Notes: generated by a model not told the origin, from the letters alone. Numbered from the stretch's first letter, positions 1-10,666 are shown. The stretch is 64,000 bases of DNA from Maribellus comscasis (GCF_009762775.1 NZ_CP046401.1:1860001-1924000), one strand, 5' to 3'. Numbers and translations: made by a program.

Positions 1-132
1 AGTGATGATCCAAATGTTTTTAATCCCGACATCTTTAGTTTCAGGCGCTTAACAATTGCTCCCGTTATATTATTGATTGGCTTCGTTTTCGAAATATACG
101 CCATCATGAAAAAACCCAAAGAAGATAAATAA
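1..132 (+). CDS. DUF3098 family small membrane protein (3' end only)
   Basis: The window opens inside a reading frame with no start. The last 43 residues hold one hydrophobic segment (LTIAPVILLIGFVFEIYAIM) followed by a lysine-rich tail ending in KKPKEDK. This matches the C-terminus of DUF3098 proteins, which in Bacteroidota usually lie between ftsX and uppP. The next gene is uppP, starting 10 bases later, which supports the call and suggests co-transcription. The function of DUF3098 is unknown; the position suggests an envelope or division-linked membrane protein. The 5' part lies outside the window. Confidence 0.7.
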   Translation, partial: SDDPNVFNPDIFSFRRLTIAPVILLIGFVFEIYAIMKKPKEDK

Positions 133-142
133 TTCGATATTT

Positions 143-925
143 ATGAATGAAATCCAGGCACTAATTCTCGGGCTTTTACAGGGTCTCACTGAATTTCTTC
201 CGGTTAGCTCAAGCGGACATTTGGAAATTGGACACGTGATACTTGGGGTTCAATCTGAAAACAATTTACTTTTTGATATTACCGTTCATGTAGCTACTGT
301 TTTAAGTACACTGGTGGTTTTCAGAAAAGATATTATCTCGCTTTTTAAAGGCCTGTTTGCTTTCCAGTGGAATGAATCAACCATATTTGTATCAAAACTT
401 CTGCTATCGGCTGTACCGGTAATGATTCTTGGTCTGCTATTTAAAGACCAGGTTGAAAAGTTATTTACCGGCAATCTTCTTTTGGTGGGAAGTATGTTAC
501 TGGTTACTGCACTTTTATTGAGTTTCGCTCATTTTGCGAAAAAAGGAGAAAAGAAAATAACCTTTGGAAAGTCGCTTATTATAGGAATAGCTCAGGCAAT
601 GGCGGTTATGCCCGGTATCTCAAGAAGTGGAGCAACTATTGCTACCGGCTTGTTGTTAAAAACCAAAAGAGACGAAGTTGCCCGATTTTCTTTTTTAATG
701 GTGTTAATTCCTATTTTAGGCGCTGCCTTTCTCGATATCGTTGGCGGTGATTTTACTTCCGGTGACACCATAGGCACAATTCCTTTGCTTGTTGGTTTTC
801 TTGCTGCATTTGCCTCCGGCCTTCTGGCATGCGCGTGGATGATAAGAATTATCAAAAAAGGAAAACTAATTTATTTCGCAATTTACTGTTTAATTATTGG
901 TCTAATTGCTATCTTTGCAGCCTGA
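143..925 (+). CDS. uppP: Undecaprenyl-diphosphatase (UppP/BacA)
   Basis: Integral membrane phosphatase that recycles undecaprenyl pyrophosphate to the monophosphate carrier used for peptidoglycan and other envelope glycans. The 260-residue length is normal. Family motifs are visible: GLLQGLTEFLPVSSSGHLEI near residues 10-29 (with the conserved glutamate and the SSSGH segment) and PGISRSGATI near 156-165, the second conserved loop. About seven or eight hydrophobic helices surround them. It follows the DUF3098 gene by 10 bases and precedes truB by about 45 bases, the usual order in Bacteroidota. Loss of this enzyme sensitises bacteria to bacitracin, which is family knowledge rather than something shown here. 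Confidence 0.96.
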   Translation: MNEIQALILGLLQGLTEFLPVSSSGHLEIGHVILGVQSENNLLFDITVHVATVLSTLVVFRKDIISLFKGLFAFQWNESTIFVSKLLLSAVPVMILGLLFKDQVEKLFTGNLLLVGSMLLVTALLLSFAHFAKKGEKKITFGKSLIIGIAQAMAVMPGISRSGATIATGLLLKTKRDEVARFSFLMVLIPILGAAFLDIVGGDFTSGDTIGTIPLLVGFLAAFASGLLACAWMIRIIKKGKLIYFAIYCLIIGLIAIFAA

Positions 926-970
926 TTTTTGCAAAAATTCCATAAGTAGCTGTAGATTAGATCATTGACA

Positions 971-1684
971 ATGAACAACCTCAAAAGGACGTACGATTTT
1001 TTGGGAGGAGAGATTTTGTTGTTTGACAAAGACCTCAACTGGACATCGTTTGATTTGGTTCAAAGGGTGCGGAATTCACTGTGCCGAAAAATGGGAATCA
1101 AAAAGATGAAAGTAGGTCATGCAGGCACCCTGGACCCCCTGGCCACCGGTCTCATGATATTATGCACGGGAAAAGCTACAAAAAAAATTGAAGAACTACA
1201 GCTAGGGAAAAAAGAATACTTCGCAACGTTTAAAATAGGAGCTACTACTCCCTCTTTTGACATGGAGACAGAAGAGGATAAAACTTTTGATTATTCCCAT
1301 GTTAATGAAAAATTAATATTTGAAGTTTTAAAAAAATTTGAGGGAGAAACAGAGCAAGTCCCGCCGGTTTTTTCGGCTGTAAAAGTTAAAGGAAAAAGAG
1401 CATTCGAATATGCAAGAAATGGCGAAGAGCTAAAACTTCAAGCCAAAAAAATTGTTATTGAAAGAATTGATATTGAATCAGTTGAACTCCCGTTTATAAA
1501 AATAAAGGTAGTTTGCAGTAAGGGAACGTACATACGGGCTTTGGCGCGCGATGTTGGAGAAGAACTAAACTGTGGAGCTTATTTGACAAATTTGCGAAGG
1601 ACAAAAATTGGAAATTATAGGATTGAAGATGCTGTAAAAGTTGACTTTTTTATGGAAAATTTACATTTATTTGTAACTAATTGA
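971..1684 (+). CDS. truB: tRNA pseudouridine(55) synthase TruB
   Basis: Isomerises U55 in the T-loop of tRNAs to pseudouridine. The catalytic motif GHAGTLDPLATG is present with the nucleophilic Asp at residue 55, and the conserved segment GTYIRALARDVGEEL lies toward the C-terminus. The protein is 237 residues, so it is the short form with a reduced PUA-like tail, common in Bacteroidota. I place the start at the ATG at 971 rather than the in-frame TTG at 965 because family members begin just before the RTYDFLGGEILLFDK segment. It lies downstream of uppP and about 100 bases before queA. Confidence 0.95.
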   Translation: MNNLKRTYDFLGGEILLFDKDLNWTSFDLVQRVRNSLCRKMGIKKMKVGHAGTLDPLATGLMILCTGKATKKIEELQLGKKEYFATFKIGATTPSFDMETEEDKTFDYSHVNEKLIFEVLKKFEGETEQVPPVFSAVKVKGKRAFEYARNGEELKLQAKKIVIERIDIESVELPFIKIKVVCSKGTYIRALARDVGEELNCGAYLTNLRRTKIGNYRIEDAVKVDFFMENLHLFVTN

Positions 1685-1787
1685 TTTTTTCTCCGTAAAA
1701 CGAGGCCTGAACCAAAAAACCAACTGCGATACAAAATAATACAGCCTGAAAAATAAAATCGAAATATAAAAATTAAAATATTGGTTT

Positions 1788-2837
1788 ATGAAATTATCGA
1801 AGTTCAAGTACGATTTAAACGAAGAAAGAATTGCCTTACACCCAGCCGACAACAGGGACGAATCCAGACTGATGGTATTAGACAGGGCAAAAAAAACCAT
1901 TGAGCATAAGTTATTTAAAGACCTGCTTGACTATTTCGATGATAAAGATGTAATGATATTTAACGACACCAAAGTTTTTCCGGCCCGTTTGTACGGCAAC
2001 AAAGAAAAAACAGGTGCAGAAATCGAAGTCTTTCTTTTACGTGAGTTAAACCGGGAACAACGCTTATGGGATGTTTTGGTTGACCCTGCCAGAAAAATTC
2101 GAATTGGTAATAAATTATACTTTGGCGAAGATGACTTATTGGTTGCCGAAGTGATTGACAATACAACATCAAGAGGAAGAACATTGCGGTTTTTGTTTGA
2201 CGGCCCATATGACGAATTCAAAAAAACACTATACGGGTTGGGCGAGACACCGCTTCCAAAATTCATAAGTCGTCCGGTTCAACCGGAAGACAAAGATCGT
2301 TACCAGACCATATTTGCAAAACACGAAGGAGCAGTTGCTGCGCCAACCGCCGGGTTGCATTTTAGCCGCGAATTATTAAAACGGCTGGAAATTAAAGGTA
2401 TCGATTTTACTTACATCACACTTCATGTAGGATTAGGAAATTTTAGAAGTGTAGATGTTGAAGACCTCACAAAACATAAAATGGACTCGGAGCAAATTTG
2501 GATTCGCGACGAAGCGTGTGACGTTGTAAACAATGCAAAAACAGAAAAGAAAAATGTTTGTGCGGTAGGGACAACTGTTATGCGTACCTTAGAAAGTTCA
2601 GTTTCAACACAAGGTTTTCTGAAACCGTTTGAAGGCTGGACAAATAAATTTATTTTTCCTCCTTATGATTTCAGGGTAGCCAACAGGATGATTACCAACT
2701 TTCATCTTCCATATTCAACACTTTTAATGATGGTTGCTGCATTTGGTGGTTACGATTTTGTAATGGATGCATACAAAACCGCAATAAAAGAAGACTACCG
2801 GTTTGGTACTTATGGAGATGCAATGCTGATAATTTAA
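1788..2837 (+). CDS. queA: S-adenosylmethionine:tRNA ribosyltransferase-isomerase QueA
   Basis: Transfers and isomerises the ribosyl group of AdoMet onto preQ1-modified tRNA, giving epoxyqueuosine at position 34. The 349-residue length and the motifs [38 protein letters not shown] and [12 protein letters not shown] are all typical of QueA. It closes the uppP-truB-queA run and is followed by a terminator hairpin at 2859-2891. The enzyme for the following step, queG, sits at 26630 in this window, so two late queuosine steps are encoded nearby but not in one operon. Confidence 0.96.
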   Translation: MKLSKFKYDLNEERIALHPADNRDESRLMVLDRAKKTIEHKLFKDLLDYFDDKDVMIFNDTKVFPARLYGNKEKTGAEIEVFLLRELNREQRLWDVLVDPARKIRIGNKLYFGEDDLLVAEVIDNTTSRGRTLRFLFDGPYDEFKKTLYGLGETPLPKFISRPVQPEDKDRYQTIFAKHEGAVAAPTAGLHFSRELLKRLEIKGIDFTYITLHVGLGNFRSVDVEDLTKHKMDSEQIWIRDEACDVVNNAKTEKKNVCAVGTTVMRTLESSVSTQGFLKPFEGWTNKFIFPPYDFRVANRMITNFHLPYSTLLMMVAAFGGYDFVMDAYKTAIKEDYRFGTYGDAMLII

Positions 2838-2858
2838 CTTTTTTTCAATATTTTTTTG

Positions 2859-2891
2859 AACCACGGGAACAACTGTTTTCGTGGTTTTTTG
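2859..2891 (+). terminator. Rho-independent terminator after queA
   Basis: AACCACG at 2859-2865 pairs with CGTGGTT at 2880-2886, extended by two G-T wobbles, and is followed by a run of Ts. It lies 22 bases after the queA stop and ahead of the SIMPL gene. Confidence 0.75.
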
Positions 2892-2919
2892 TTTATAGTG
2901 TGAAATACCTTACACTTAA

Positions 2920-3675
2920 ATGAATTTAAAAATGAGACTATCGTATCTTTTTGTTTTCTTTTTTGTAGTCGGAGCACTTACTACAGAAGCGCAAAACGGG
3001 AGCAGCCGAACCATACAGGTTAACGGAAGTGCTGAAATGGAAATTGAACCCGATGAAATTAAATTTGTCATTGAAATTGAAGAATACTGGGAAGAAGAGT
3101 TTAAAGAAGAAAAACTCCCCGGGGAGTACAGCGAAGAGGAAATGGAGAAAAAAACCAGATTTGAAGAGTATCGAACCAAAGTACCTCTTGCAACAATAGA
3201 AGACAATTTAATAAGAACGCTTCGGGAAGTTGGAATTGGGAAAGATGATATTGTGGTAAGCAATTTGGGGAATTACTGGCGTTTTCGCGGAAAAGAATTT
3301 TTATACCGTAAACAGTTTATTATCACCATTTCCGATTTTTCAAAAATAAACGAGCTAGCCAAAATCATGGACGCAAAAGGCATCAAATATATGAACATTG
3401 GCGAACTGACACACTCAAATATTGAAGAATATAAAAAGCAGGTAAAAATAAATGCACTACAGGCAGCCAAAGAAAAAGCACTCTATTTGGTTGAAAGTAT
3501 GAATGAAGAACTTGGCAATGTTGTTTCGATTGTGGAAATGGGGGAAGGAATCAATCGCCCTGTATTTGCAAGCGCCATGTTACGAACGGTACAAACAAGC
3601 CCGCAGGAAAGTATCAATCAGGTAAAAAATATTAATCTCACATACCAGGTACAAGCAAAATTTGCCATAAAATGA
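2920..3675 (+). CDS. SIMPL-domain (DUF541) periplasmic protein
   Basis: A 251-residue protein with an N-terminal signal peptide (hydrophobic LSYLFVFFFVVGALTTEA, probable cleavage after TEA near residue 24) and a SIMPL/DUF541 fold. The hallmark start of the domain is visible as IQVNGSAEMEIEPDEIKFVIEIEE, and the late helix ALQAAKEKALYLVESMNEELG with the following valine-rich strand is also typical. A very acidic insertion (YWEEEFKEEKLPGEYSEEEMEKK, residues about 54-78) lies after the first strand. SIMPL proteins are periplasmic or surface proteins of poorly defined role. The gene stands alone after the queA terminator. Met5 is an alternative start. Confidence 0.85.
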   Translation: MNLKMRLSYLFVFFFVVGALTTEAQNGSSRTIQVNGSAEMEIEPDEIKFVIEIEEYWEEEFKEEKLPGEYSEEEMEKKTRFEEYRTKVPLATIEDNLIRTLREVGIGKDDIVVSNLGNYWRFRGKEFLYRKQFIITISDFSKINELAKIMDAKGIKYMNIGELTHSNIEEYKKQVKINALQAAKEKALYLVESMNEELGNVVSIVEMGEGINRPVFASAMLRTVQTSPQESINQVKNINLTYQVQAKFAIK

Positions 3676-3730
3676 ACTTATGCAATATTTGCACAGGTAA
3701 GTTTTGTTATCTTGCGGCAAATTTTCAGAA

Positions 3731-4624
3731 ATGGCAAAATTTAATGTTCTTCACTGTCCGGTGTGTGGCAGCGAAAACTTTTCACCCTTTTTAAAATGTA
3801 TTGATCATTTTGTTAGCGGAGAAGAGTTTCAAATAAAAAAGTGCAGTTCCTGCGGATTCAAAATCACAGAGGAAATTGAAGACGAAGAAAATATTGGCTC
3901 ATACTATCAGTCGGACGAATATATTTCACACTCCAATACTTCCAAAGGCCTGGTAAACTCGGTATACCACAGGGTAAGAAAATATATGTTGGGGCAAAAA
4001 AGAAAGCTGGTTGAAAAAATTTCCCCGGAACAAAAAGGAAGCATTCTGGACATTGGAACCGGCACTGGTTTTTTCCTCAACGAAATGAAACAACACGGGT
4101 GGCAAACAACAGGAACAGAAAAAAGTACAGAGGCCAGGCAGTTTGTAAAATCAGAATTTAATCTTGATGTTTTCCCTACTGAACAACTTTTTGGTTTCAA
4201 AGAGAATAAATTTGATGTGGTTACTTTGTGGCATGTATTAGAACACATTCATCAGCTTGATGCAAATATGGAGACCTTCCATAAAATTCTAAAGGCCAAA
4301 GGAAAATTGATCATCGCAGTGCCTAATAACTCATCGTACGATGCAGAACATTATCGCGAATATTGGGCTGCTTACGATGTTCCCCGACACATCTGGCATT
4401 TTACTCCCGAACAAATGGAATCTTTTGGAAAAAGATTTGGGTTCAAACTTACAGAAGTTCATGCGATGCCATTCGACTCGTTTTATGTATCGCTTCTTAG
4501 TGAAAAATATAAAAAATCGAAATTAGCGCTGGTGAAGGGAATCATCCACGGAACGGTCTCATGGTTTGCCAGTTCGTTCAAACCCGGGCGTTGTAGTTCG
4601 GTAATCTATGTCTTTGGAAAATAG
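3731..4624 (+). CDS. Class I SAM-dependent methyltransferase with N-terminal zinc ribbon
   Basis: A 297-residue protein. The N-terminus has a C4 zinc-ribbon pattern (CPVCGSENF, then KKCSSCGF about 28 residues later). It is followed by a Rossmann methyltransferase domain with the SAM loop ILDIGTGTGFFLNEM and the acidic/aromatic motif VVTLWHVLEHIHQLD. This is the Methyltransf_23-like architecture often found in capsule or LPS sugar biosynthesis and in general metabolism; the substrate cannot be read. The start is set at the ATG at 3731, since MAKFNVLHCPVCG is the usual beginning; an upstream ATG at 3704 would add only nine unlikely residues. It ends three bases from the convergent gene at 4628. 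Confidence 0.8.
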   Translation: MAKFNVLHCPVCGSENFSPFLKCIDHFVSGEEFQIKKCSSCGFKITEEIEDEENIGSYYQSDEYISHSNTSKGLVNSVYHRVRKYMLGQKRKLVEKISPEQKGSILDIGTGTGFFLNEMKQHGWQTTGTEKSTEARQFVKSEFNLDVFPTEQLFGFKENKFDVVTLWHVLEHIHQLDANMETFHKILKAKGKLIIAVPNNSSYDAEHYREYWAAYDVPRHIWHFTPEQMESFGKRFGFKLTEVHAMPFDSFYVSLLSEKYKKSKLALVKGIIHGTVSWFASSFKPGRCSSVIYVFGK

Positions 4625-4627
4625 ATG

Positions 4628-7417
4628 CTAATTTAATGTATAATTGAAGAGATTACCGCCATCACTTCCCACCAGCAGACTCAAACTACCTGTGCTGTCC
4701 GACATTTTCCCGATGCTAAACTGACTGCTCCCCTGTAAAGGAAAACCGTCGTGAAGATCTCCGTCAGGATTATACAAATAAATACGATTTGACGATGCAT
4801 CCACAACACCGACCTTTTTCATTTTCGGGCCAAAATTGTAAATATTCGGAGGGTCTTTAATTAAATTATCAAATTTCTCAGCGTAAAGCTTTTTCCCGTT
4901 TTCATCCATTACTTTTAATTCATTTCCGTCAATAAATACAAAATCAGGAACTCCATTTCCGTTTAAATCGTCGCAGGTAAAAAAGTGGTCTGCTCCGAAT
5001 TTGCCTGTTTTCTTTTCAGAATACTTCCCGTCAAAAAAAATGTAATATACTTTTCCTGTGACATCTGTTGCAACAATTTTGGGTAATCCGTCCAAATTTA
5101 AAATCAGCGGATTCCGTGAATTTTCAAAAGTCGCAGAAGTGTTTACCCGGCTGTTTCCTCTTCTGTCCAATATATAGATTCTGGATTTGTCTTTAAAAAC
5201 AATAAAGTCTCTTCTTCCAACCCTGAAATGTTGTATCGGAGTTGTCACCAAATGGTCAGTTTGTTTAAAAATCCAGCCACTTACAACTTTCCCGGTATAG
5301 TCATAGGCAACTACCTTTTTATTTTCATGAGGAATAAAATAACGATAGTTCCGATTGTTATCGTAGTCGAAAACATTTACACCTGCAGTGGCAGGCGAGC
5401 TAAACACCACAGGAAAATGCGCTACATTATTTCCATTTCTGTCAATTAAATACAGTTTATTTTTTGTATTAAACAGGTACTGAAGTTTTCCGTTTTTGTA
5501 ATAATCCACCTGGAAAATCTCGCTAATAACAGGCTCTGCAACAGATATTGTCCACCGCACGCGGCCTTCATTGGTAATCTGGTAAAGATTATTTTGTTCG
5601 TCCTGTAAAATTACCTCACGATTTCCAGGATTATCGTGATTAACAACTATTTGTGGTTTAAATCGAATTGAATTTCCAATGTTACTTTGCCAGGTTGTTT
5701 GCGCTTCTTCCTGTGCTTTAGGATTGAAAGCCAAAACCATCGAATTAAAAAATAACTCTTTGTCGTGGATGATTTGCCAGTTAACTGCCTGTATTTTTCG
5801 CAAAGTCTCTTCCTTTTCCTCCACCTCCCGGGTTATCTCCGGGTTAAAAAGCTGCTTACTAAAACTGTAAGCACGGTTGACGTCGATATACGTATTCACA
5901 TTGGAACGATTTGCGATATTTTGTTTGAATTTCAAATACCGTACTTCATGGTCTAAACTTGCATCCAAAACCATATTGTGAAGGTACTCCTCCAGCCCTT
6001 TTTCTGAATTCGAAAAAACCATGTAGTTATCATGAAATGCAACAAAATTTGCCTTTGCTGCAGCAAATGGTTTCCCCAGCCAAATACCCGGAAATGAAGG
6101 ATATGGAAACTCATAAATGGTAAATTTAGTTTCTCTGTCCACCGAATAAACATTGCTAAATGAACTCAGTTCTACTCCTTTTCTTGCTGCATATGATGAT
6201 AGCCAACTTGTAAGCTGTTCTGTAGCAAGCGTTCTCCCCTCCGTATGAAGGATAAAAAAAGTTGTCAAATGGGAAGGATCAACGGGAATTGTTGTTGCCG
6301 CAACAATAACTTCATCATTTACAATTCCTTTCAGCGACTCTTTAAAATCGGTACGCAGTCCTGTTTCGATCTTTTTTATTTGCTCTTCACGTTTGTAATA
6401 CGAGTCAGTATGAGAAAAGTATTGTTCGAGATTTTCGAAAAAAATGCTTTTGTCAGAAAATGAATAACTTACAAAAAAAGATGTATTTTTCGGTAGCACT
6501 TCATCAGCTTTGGAATTTACAGCATCCTGCCCGTCGAAAACAGACAAAAAGTGGTTTAAAGAGTCATCAGCAACAGAAACACCGTTGAACAAAATTTTAT
6601 CATCATCAAACTCAACATCCAGTTCAGTCCATGAAGCAAAATCTCCAAAACTTTCGGTGCGGTTCTTATAATTCAACCTAACGGTCTCACCAAATTCATT
6701 AACACTTTGGGTTGATTTTCTATTCATCCAGTTACCAACCAACTCCGGAAAATTAATATGATTTATGTATAATGATACATCGGATTGCAGGGTTACAGTC
6801 TTATCAACCTCAGTAAAAAACCGGTCATTTAATATGGTGTAAGTATTCATTTGCCGGATAGCCTGCTCAACCATCGTTGCTTTTGGACTTGCCAGGAATA
6901 TACCTTCGCTGAAACAAAAAAACAGGACAGATGAATTTTCTTTTGATACGGCAGTGATTTTATTACCGCTGTAGTTACTCCCTTCATATCTGTATTGAGA
7001 AACGGGAAAAAGCAATTCGATCAAGTTTTTTATACTTGTCCTTTTGTTATTGGTATTTGCATTTTTTATAAACAGTGGAATCAAATCAGTTTTGCCTGAA
7101 AAATTAAATGCCAGAATAAAGGACTCATTTCGCAATCCACTTTGAACATCGTTGTTTTTTTTCACCAAAGAATCCATTTGAGTAATTAATCCCAGAAATG
7201 AATTTCCAATATTTGAATCCTTCATTTCCTTAATTATCGGATTATCAACAGGAATTGATTTCAATGAACGAAATTCAAAAAAACCGGGAGTAGTTACAGG
7301 TACAGCTTTATATACCGATGCTTCTTTTGCAAAAGTCACCTCGTCCTTTGTAAAGTATATAAAACCGGCGACCAATGCCACTATAAAAATCAGAAATAAA
7401 ATCAGATTTCGTTTCAT
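4628..7417 (-). CDS. Large membrane-anchored protein with C-terminal beta-propeller-like repeats
   Basis: A 929-residue protein with an N-terminal membrane anchor or signal (LILFLIFIVALVAGFIYF, residues 4-21). I do not recognise the first ~600 residues by name; they are mixed alpha/beta in appearance and resemble the exported DUF3352-type layout. From about residue 600 the sequence changes to repeating blocks such as VILQDEQNNLYQITNEGRVRW, KLYLIDRNGNNVAHFPV and KLYAEKFDNLIKDPPNIYNFG, which look like PQQ or FG-GAP style propeller blades with NGN/DGN turns. It is the last gene before the infB terminator on the same strand and probably has its own promoter. The role is unknown; a periplasmic scaffold is plausible. 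Confidence 0.55.
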   Translation of the reverse strand: MKRNLILFLIFIVALVAGFIYFTKDEVTFAKEASVYKAVPVTTPGFFEFRSLKSIPVDNPIIKEMKDSNIGNSFLGLITQMDSLVKKNNDVQSGLRNESFILAFNFSGKTDLIPLFIKNANTNNKRTSIKNLIELLFPVSQYRYEGSNYSGNKITAVSKENSSVLFFCFSEGIFLASPKATMVEQAIRQMNTYTILNDRFFTEVDKTVTLQSDVSLYINHINFPELVGNWMNRKSTQSVNEFGETVRLNYKNRTESFGDFASWTELDVEFDDDKILFNGVSVADDSLNHFLSVFDGQDAVNSKADEVLPKNTSFFVSYSFSDKSIFFENLEQYFSHTDSYYKREEQIKKIETGLRTDFKESLKGIVNDEVIVAATTIPVDPSHLTTFFILHTEGRTLATEQLTSWLSSYAARKGVELSSFSNVYSVDRETKFTIYEFPYPSFPGIWLGKPFAAAKANFVAFHDNYMVFSNSEKGLEEYLHNMVLDASLDHEVRYLKFKQNIANRSNVNTYIDVNRAYSFSKQLFNPEITREVEEKEETLRKIQAVNWQIIHDKELFFNSMVLAFNPKAQEEAQTTWQSNIGNSIRFKPQIVVNHDNPGNREVILQDEQNNLYQITNEGRVRWTISVAEPVISEIFQVDYYKNGKLQYLFNTKNKLYLIDRNGNNVAHFPVVFSSPATAGVNVFDYDNNRNYRYFIPHENKKVVAYDYTGKVVSGWIFKQTDHLVTTPIQHFRVGRRDFIVFKDKSRIYILDRRGNSRVNTSATFENSRNPLILNLDGLPKIVATDVTGKVYYIFFDGKYSEKKTGKFGADHFFTCDDLNGNGVPDFVFIDGNELKVMDENGKKLYAEKFDNLIKDPPNIYNFGPKMKKVGVVDASSNRIYLYNPDGDLHDGFPLQGSSQFSIGKMSDSTGSLSLLVGSDGGNLFNYTLN

Positions 7418-7530
7418 TCAATCAAGTTTTACTCAAAAGTACAAAATACAAAACGCGTTCGATCCTAATTTTCGTTTATAAAATAAAACATGAATTGTTA
7501 ATAACCCGGTAAATACATCATTTTCGAGGG

Positions 7531-7562
7531 CAAAAACAAAAAAGGCCGGAAAATCCGGCCTT
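7531..7562 (-). terminator. Rho-independent terminator after infB
   Basis: On the minus strand a perfect 9-bp stem AAGGCCGGA/TCCGGCCTT with a 3-base loop is followed by a T-rich tract (complement of 7531-7541). It lies 20 bases after the infB stop and closes the rimP-nusA-infB operon. Confidence 0.92.
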
Positions 7563-7582
7563 AACTATATTTTATCAAAATT

Positions 7583-10576
7583 TTACAAATGTTTTGCTAC
7601 TTCTACTTCGTGATAGGCTTCGATGTGATCTCCAACTTTAATATCATTAAAGTTTTCAATGTTCAATCCACATTCATAACCGTTTTTCACCTCTTTTACA
7701 TCATCTTTGAAACGCTTAAGAGAACCAAGTAAGCCTGTATATATTACAATACCGTCGCGAATGATCCGAACTTTTGAGTTTCTGGAAACCTTGCCGTCCC
7801 GAACGATACAACCGGCAACAGTACCAACTTTTGTAATTTTAAAGGTTTCAAGTACCTCAACGGTTCCGGTAACTTCTTCCTTGATATCAGGAGAAAGCAT
7901 ACCTTCCATTGCAGCTTTAATTTCATTAATTGCATCGTATATAATGGAGTACAACCGAATGTCAATCTGCTCTTTTTCTGCAAGTTTTCGGGCATTTAAC
8001 GAAGGGCGAACCTGGAACCCGATTACAATGGCTTCAGAAGCTGCAGCAAGCAAAATATCAGATTCGGAAATCTGCCCTACAGCCTTGTGCTTAATGTTTA
8101 CCTGAATTTCTTCCGTTGACAACTTAATTAATGCGTCAGATAACGCTTCAATAGAACCGTCGACATCACCTTTTACAATCAGGTTCAATTCCTGGAAATT
8201 ACCAATTGCAATTCGTCGGCCAATTTCGTCGAGTGTAATATGCTTTTGTGTACGAAGTCCTTGTTCCCGCGCCAACTGTTCCCTTTTATTGGCAATATTC
8301 CGGGCTTCGCGCTCAGAATCCATCACATTAAACTTATCTCCTGCCTGCGGAGCACCATTTAAGCCAAGTATAATTGCCGGTTGTGCGGGTCCAACTTCGT
8401 CAATTCTCTGGTTACGTTCATTAAACATTGCCTTAACGTGTCCAAAGTACTGACCTGCCAAAACGATGTCGCCAATATTTAAAGTTCCTGACTGCACCAA
8501 CAGAGTTGCAACATAACCTCTACCACGATCTAACGATGATTCAATGATAGTACCCGTTGCATTTTTATCCGGATTCGCTTTTAGCTCCAGCATTTCAGCT
8601 TCCAGCAAAACCTTCTCCAACAGTTCCTCTACTCCAATACCTTGTTTGGCTGAAATATCGTGTGACTGGTATTTTCCTCCCCACTCTTCAACCAAATAAT
8701 TCATATTGGCCAGCTCTTCTTTTATTTTTTCGGGATTTGCACCGGGTTTATCAATTTTGTTTATTGCAAAAACAATCGGAACACCGGCAGCGGAGGCATG
8801 ATTAATTGCTTCAACGGTCTGCGGCATCACATTGTCGTCGGCAGCAACAATAATAATTGCTATATCGGTAATCTGAGCGCCACGAGCACGCATTGCTGTA
8901 AATGCCTCATGCCCCGGGGTGTCCAGGAAAGTGATATCTTTTCCGTCATCAAGAGTCACATGATAAGCTCCGATATGTTGTGTAATTCCACCGGCTTCTC
9001 CCGCAATAACGTTCGTACTTCGAATGTAATCCAACAAAGAGGTTTTACCGTGGTCAACATGCCCCATCACAGTTACAATCGGCGAGCGAAAAACCTGATT
9101 CTCATCACTTTCTTCGTTTTTGTCATCAATTGCCTCCTGAATATCCACACTTACAAATTCGACCGTATAACCAAATTCATCAGCTACAACCGACAATGTT
9201 TCTGCATCCAGTCTCTGGTTGATTGAAACAAAAAGTCCGAGACTCATACATGAAGAAATAACTTCGTTAACACTAACACTCATCATGTTGGCGAGCTCGT
9301 TTACTGAAACAAACTCAGTAACTTTTAATACCTTCTTCTGTTCGTTTTGTTTTTCAATGTCAGCCTGTATCTTTTCACTTGCTGCAGCACGTTTATCTCT
9401 CCTGTGTTTTGAGCCTTTTGATTTTCCTTTTGCTGTTAAACGTGCAAGAGTATCTTTAATCTGTTTCTGAACATCTTCTTCGTTCACCTCTTTTTTTAGA
9501 GGTCTCCTCTTTTTACCATGCTGTTTATTAACCTGAAAGTTAGGTTTTGACTTGTTGTCTCCTTTTTTGTCTTCAAAATTGATTCGGCCACCGTCTTTTG
9601 GGATCCGTTTTCTGCGTTTTTTATTTCCCCCCTGGTCTGAAGAGCTGTGTTGCTTTTTATCTTTTTTATCCGGCAAATCAATTTTCCCGACAACAGTAGG
9701 TCCGTTCAGTTTATTTGCCTGAGCTTTTACTACGTTTTCTTTATTTCCGGTTTTTCCAGCCTTATCTACTCTTTCGACCTTGTTCTGATATTCTGCCTTC
9801 CTTGCAGCCTTTTGCTTCTGCCGTTCTCTCCGCTCTTTTTCTTTTTCTTCTTTCGATTTTTTTGCGGGGCGGGTTTTCTGATTAATATTTTTCAGGTCGA
9901 TCTTCCCAACTACTTTAATCTCATCGACTTTAGGGACCTCAGTTTCAACAACTTCTTCCTTTTGGCTAAATTCTTCTTTTTTCACCGGTTCTTCTTTCGG
10001 TTTTTCAGCAGCAGCTTTCTCAGCAACTGGTTTTTCAGTAACTGGTTTCTCAGCGGCAGGCTTTTCCTCAATAATTTTCTCTTCTTTTTTTTCTGTTTTT
10101 GGCACTTCTTTTTCCGGAACCGGCTTTTCCTCCTTTTTCGGCTTTCCAACCTGATCCAAATCAATTTTCCCCAGCACTTTTAAGCCCTCTTCTTTCGGTT
10201 TCGTTTTTTCCGGCTCAACCGGCTTTTCTTCCTCCACCTTTCTGGTCACTTGGGGCTTTATCTCTTTATCTTTAGGCTTTTCTTCGGTAGTTTCAGGTGA
10301 TGATTCATCAACCTCAGCTTCCTCTTCTTCATCAATCGTGATAACTTCTTTTTTCGGGCGTTGGCTCTTCAAACTAATCTTTTCTGATTCTTTTTTCAAA
10401 GAAATATCAATTTTATACTCCTTTTCAAGAAGTTGAACCGCCTCCTCGTTAACTTTAGTATTCGGATTTGAGTCAATATCAAAACCTTTTTTGTGCAAAA
10501 ATTCGACTATGGTATGAATACCAACGTTAAATTCTCTTGCAAGTTTACTAAGCCTTATTGTCTTACCAGCTACCAT
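7583..10576 (-). CDS. infB: Translation initiation factor IF-2
   Basis: GTPase that places fMet-tRNA on the 30S subunit. The 997-residue length is typical of Bacteroidota. It has an N-terminal IF2_N helix bundle ([22 protein letters not shown], residues 6-27), a Lys/Glu/Pro-rich linker (about 80-410), a second IF2_N-like segment (about 420-480) and the G domain with P-loop GHVDHGKT at 505-512, then DTPGHEA and NKID. Domains II-IV follow, ending in the C-terminal tRNA-binding domain. The linker repeats the motif GKIDL at 136, 224 and 297. It is the last gene of rimP-nusA-infB, 90 bases after nusA. Confidence 0.97.
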   Translation of the reverse strand: MVAGKTIRLSKLAREFNVGIHTIVEFLHKKGFDIDSNPNTKVNEEAVQLLEKEYKIDISLKKESEKISLKSQRPKKEVITIDEEEEAEVDESSPETTEEKPKDKEIKPQVTRKVEEEKPVEPEKTKPKEEGLKVLGKIDLDQVGKPKKEEKPVPEKEVPKTEKKEEKIIEEKPAAEKPVTEKPVAEKAAAEKPKEEPVKKEEFSQKEEVVETEVPKVDEIKVVGKIDLKNINQKTRPAKKSKEEKEKERRERQKQKAARKAEYQNKVERVDKAGKTGNKENVVKAQANKLNGPTVVGKIDLPDKKDKKQHSSSDQGGNKKRRKRIPKDGGRINFEDKKGDNKSKPNFQVNKQHGKKRRPLKKEVNEEDVQKQIKDTLARLTAKGKSKGSKHRRDKRAAASEKIQADIEKQNEQKKVLKVTEFVSVNELANMMSVSVNEVISSCMSLGLFVSINQRLDAETLSVVADEFGYTVEFVSVDIQEAIDDKNEESDENQVFRSPIVTVMGHVDHGKTSLLDYIRSTNVIAGEAGGITQHIGAYHVTLDDGKDITFLDTPGHEAFTAMRARGAQITDIAIIIVAADDNVMPQTVEAINHASAAGVPIVFAINKIDKPGANPEKIKEELANMNYLVEEWGGKYQSHDISAKQGIGVEELLEKVLLEAEMLELKANPDKNATGTIIESSLDRGRGYVATLLVQSGTLNIGDIVLAGQYFGHVKAMFNERNQRIDEVGPAQPAIILGLNGAPQAGDKFNVMDSEREARNIANKREQLAREQGLRTQKHITLDEIGRRIAIGNFQELNLIVKGDVDGSIEALSDALIKLSTEEIQVNIKHKAVGQISESDILLAAASEAIVIGFQVRPSLNARKLAEKEQIDIRLYSIIYDAINEIKAAMEGMLSPDIKEEVTGTVEVLETFKITKVGTVAGCIVRDGKVSRNSKVRIIRDGIVIYTGLLGSLKRFKDDVKEVKNGYECGLNIENFNDIKVGDHIEAYHEVEVAKHL

Positions 10577-10666
10577 AAAAAAATTTAATTTTTCTTAATC
10601 CAAACGCTAAAGTTTAATGGTACAATTTTAACAAAAATGATTAAACCATACTTTAATTTTAGCATT

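Noticed and set aside
9647-10183. A 178-residue frame on the plus strand rich in Phe and Leu, opposite infB
   Set aside because: It is the antisense reading of the Lys/Glu-rich IF-2 linker; composition is an artefact and no motif is present.
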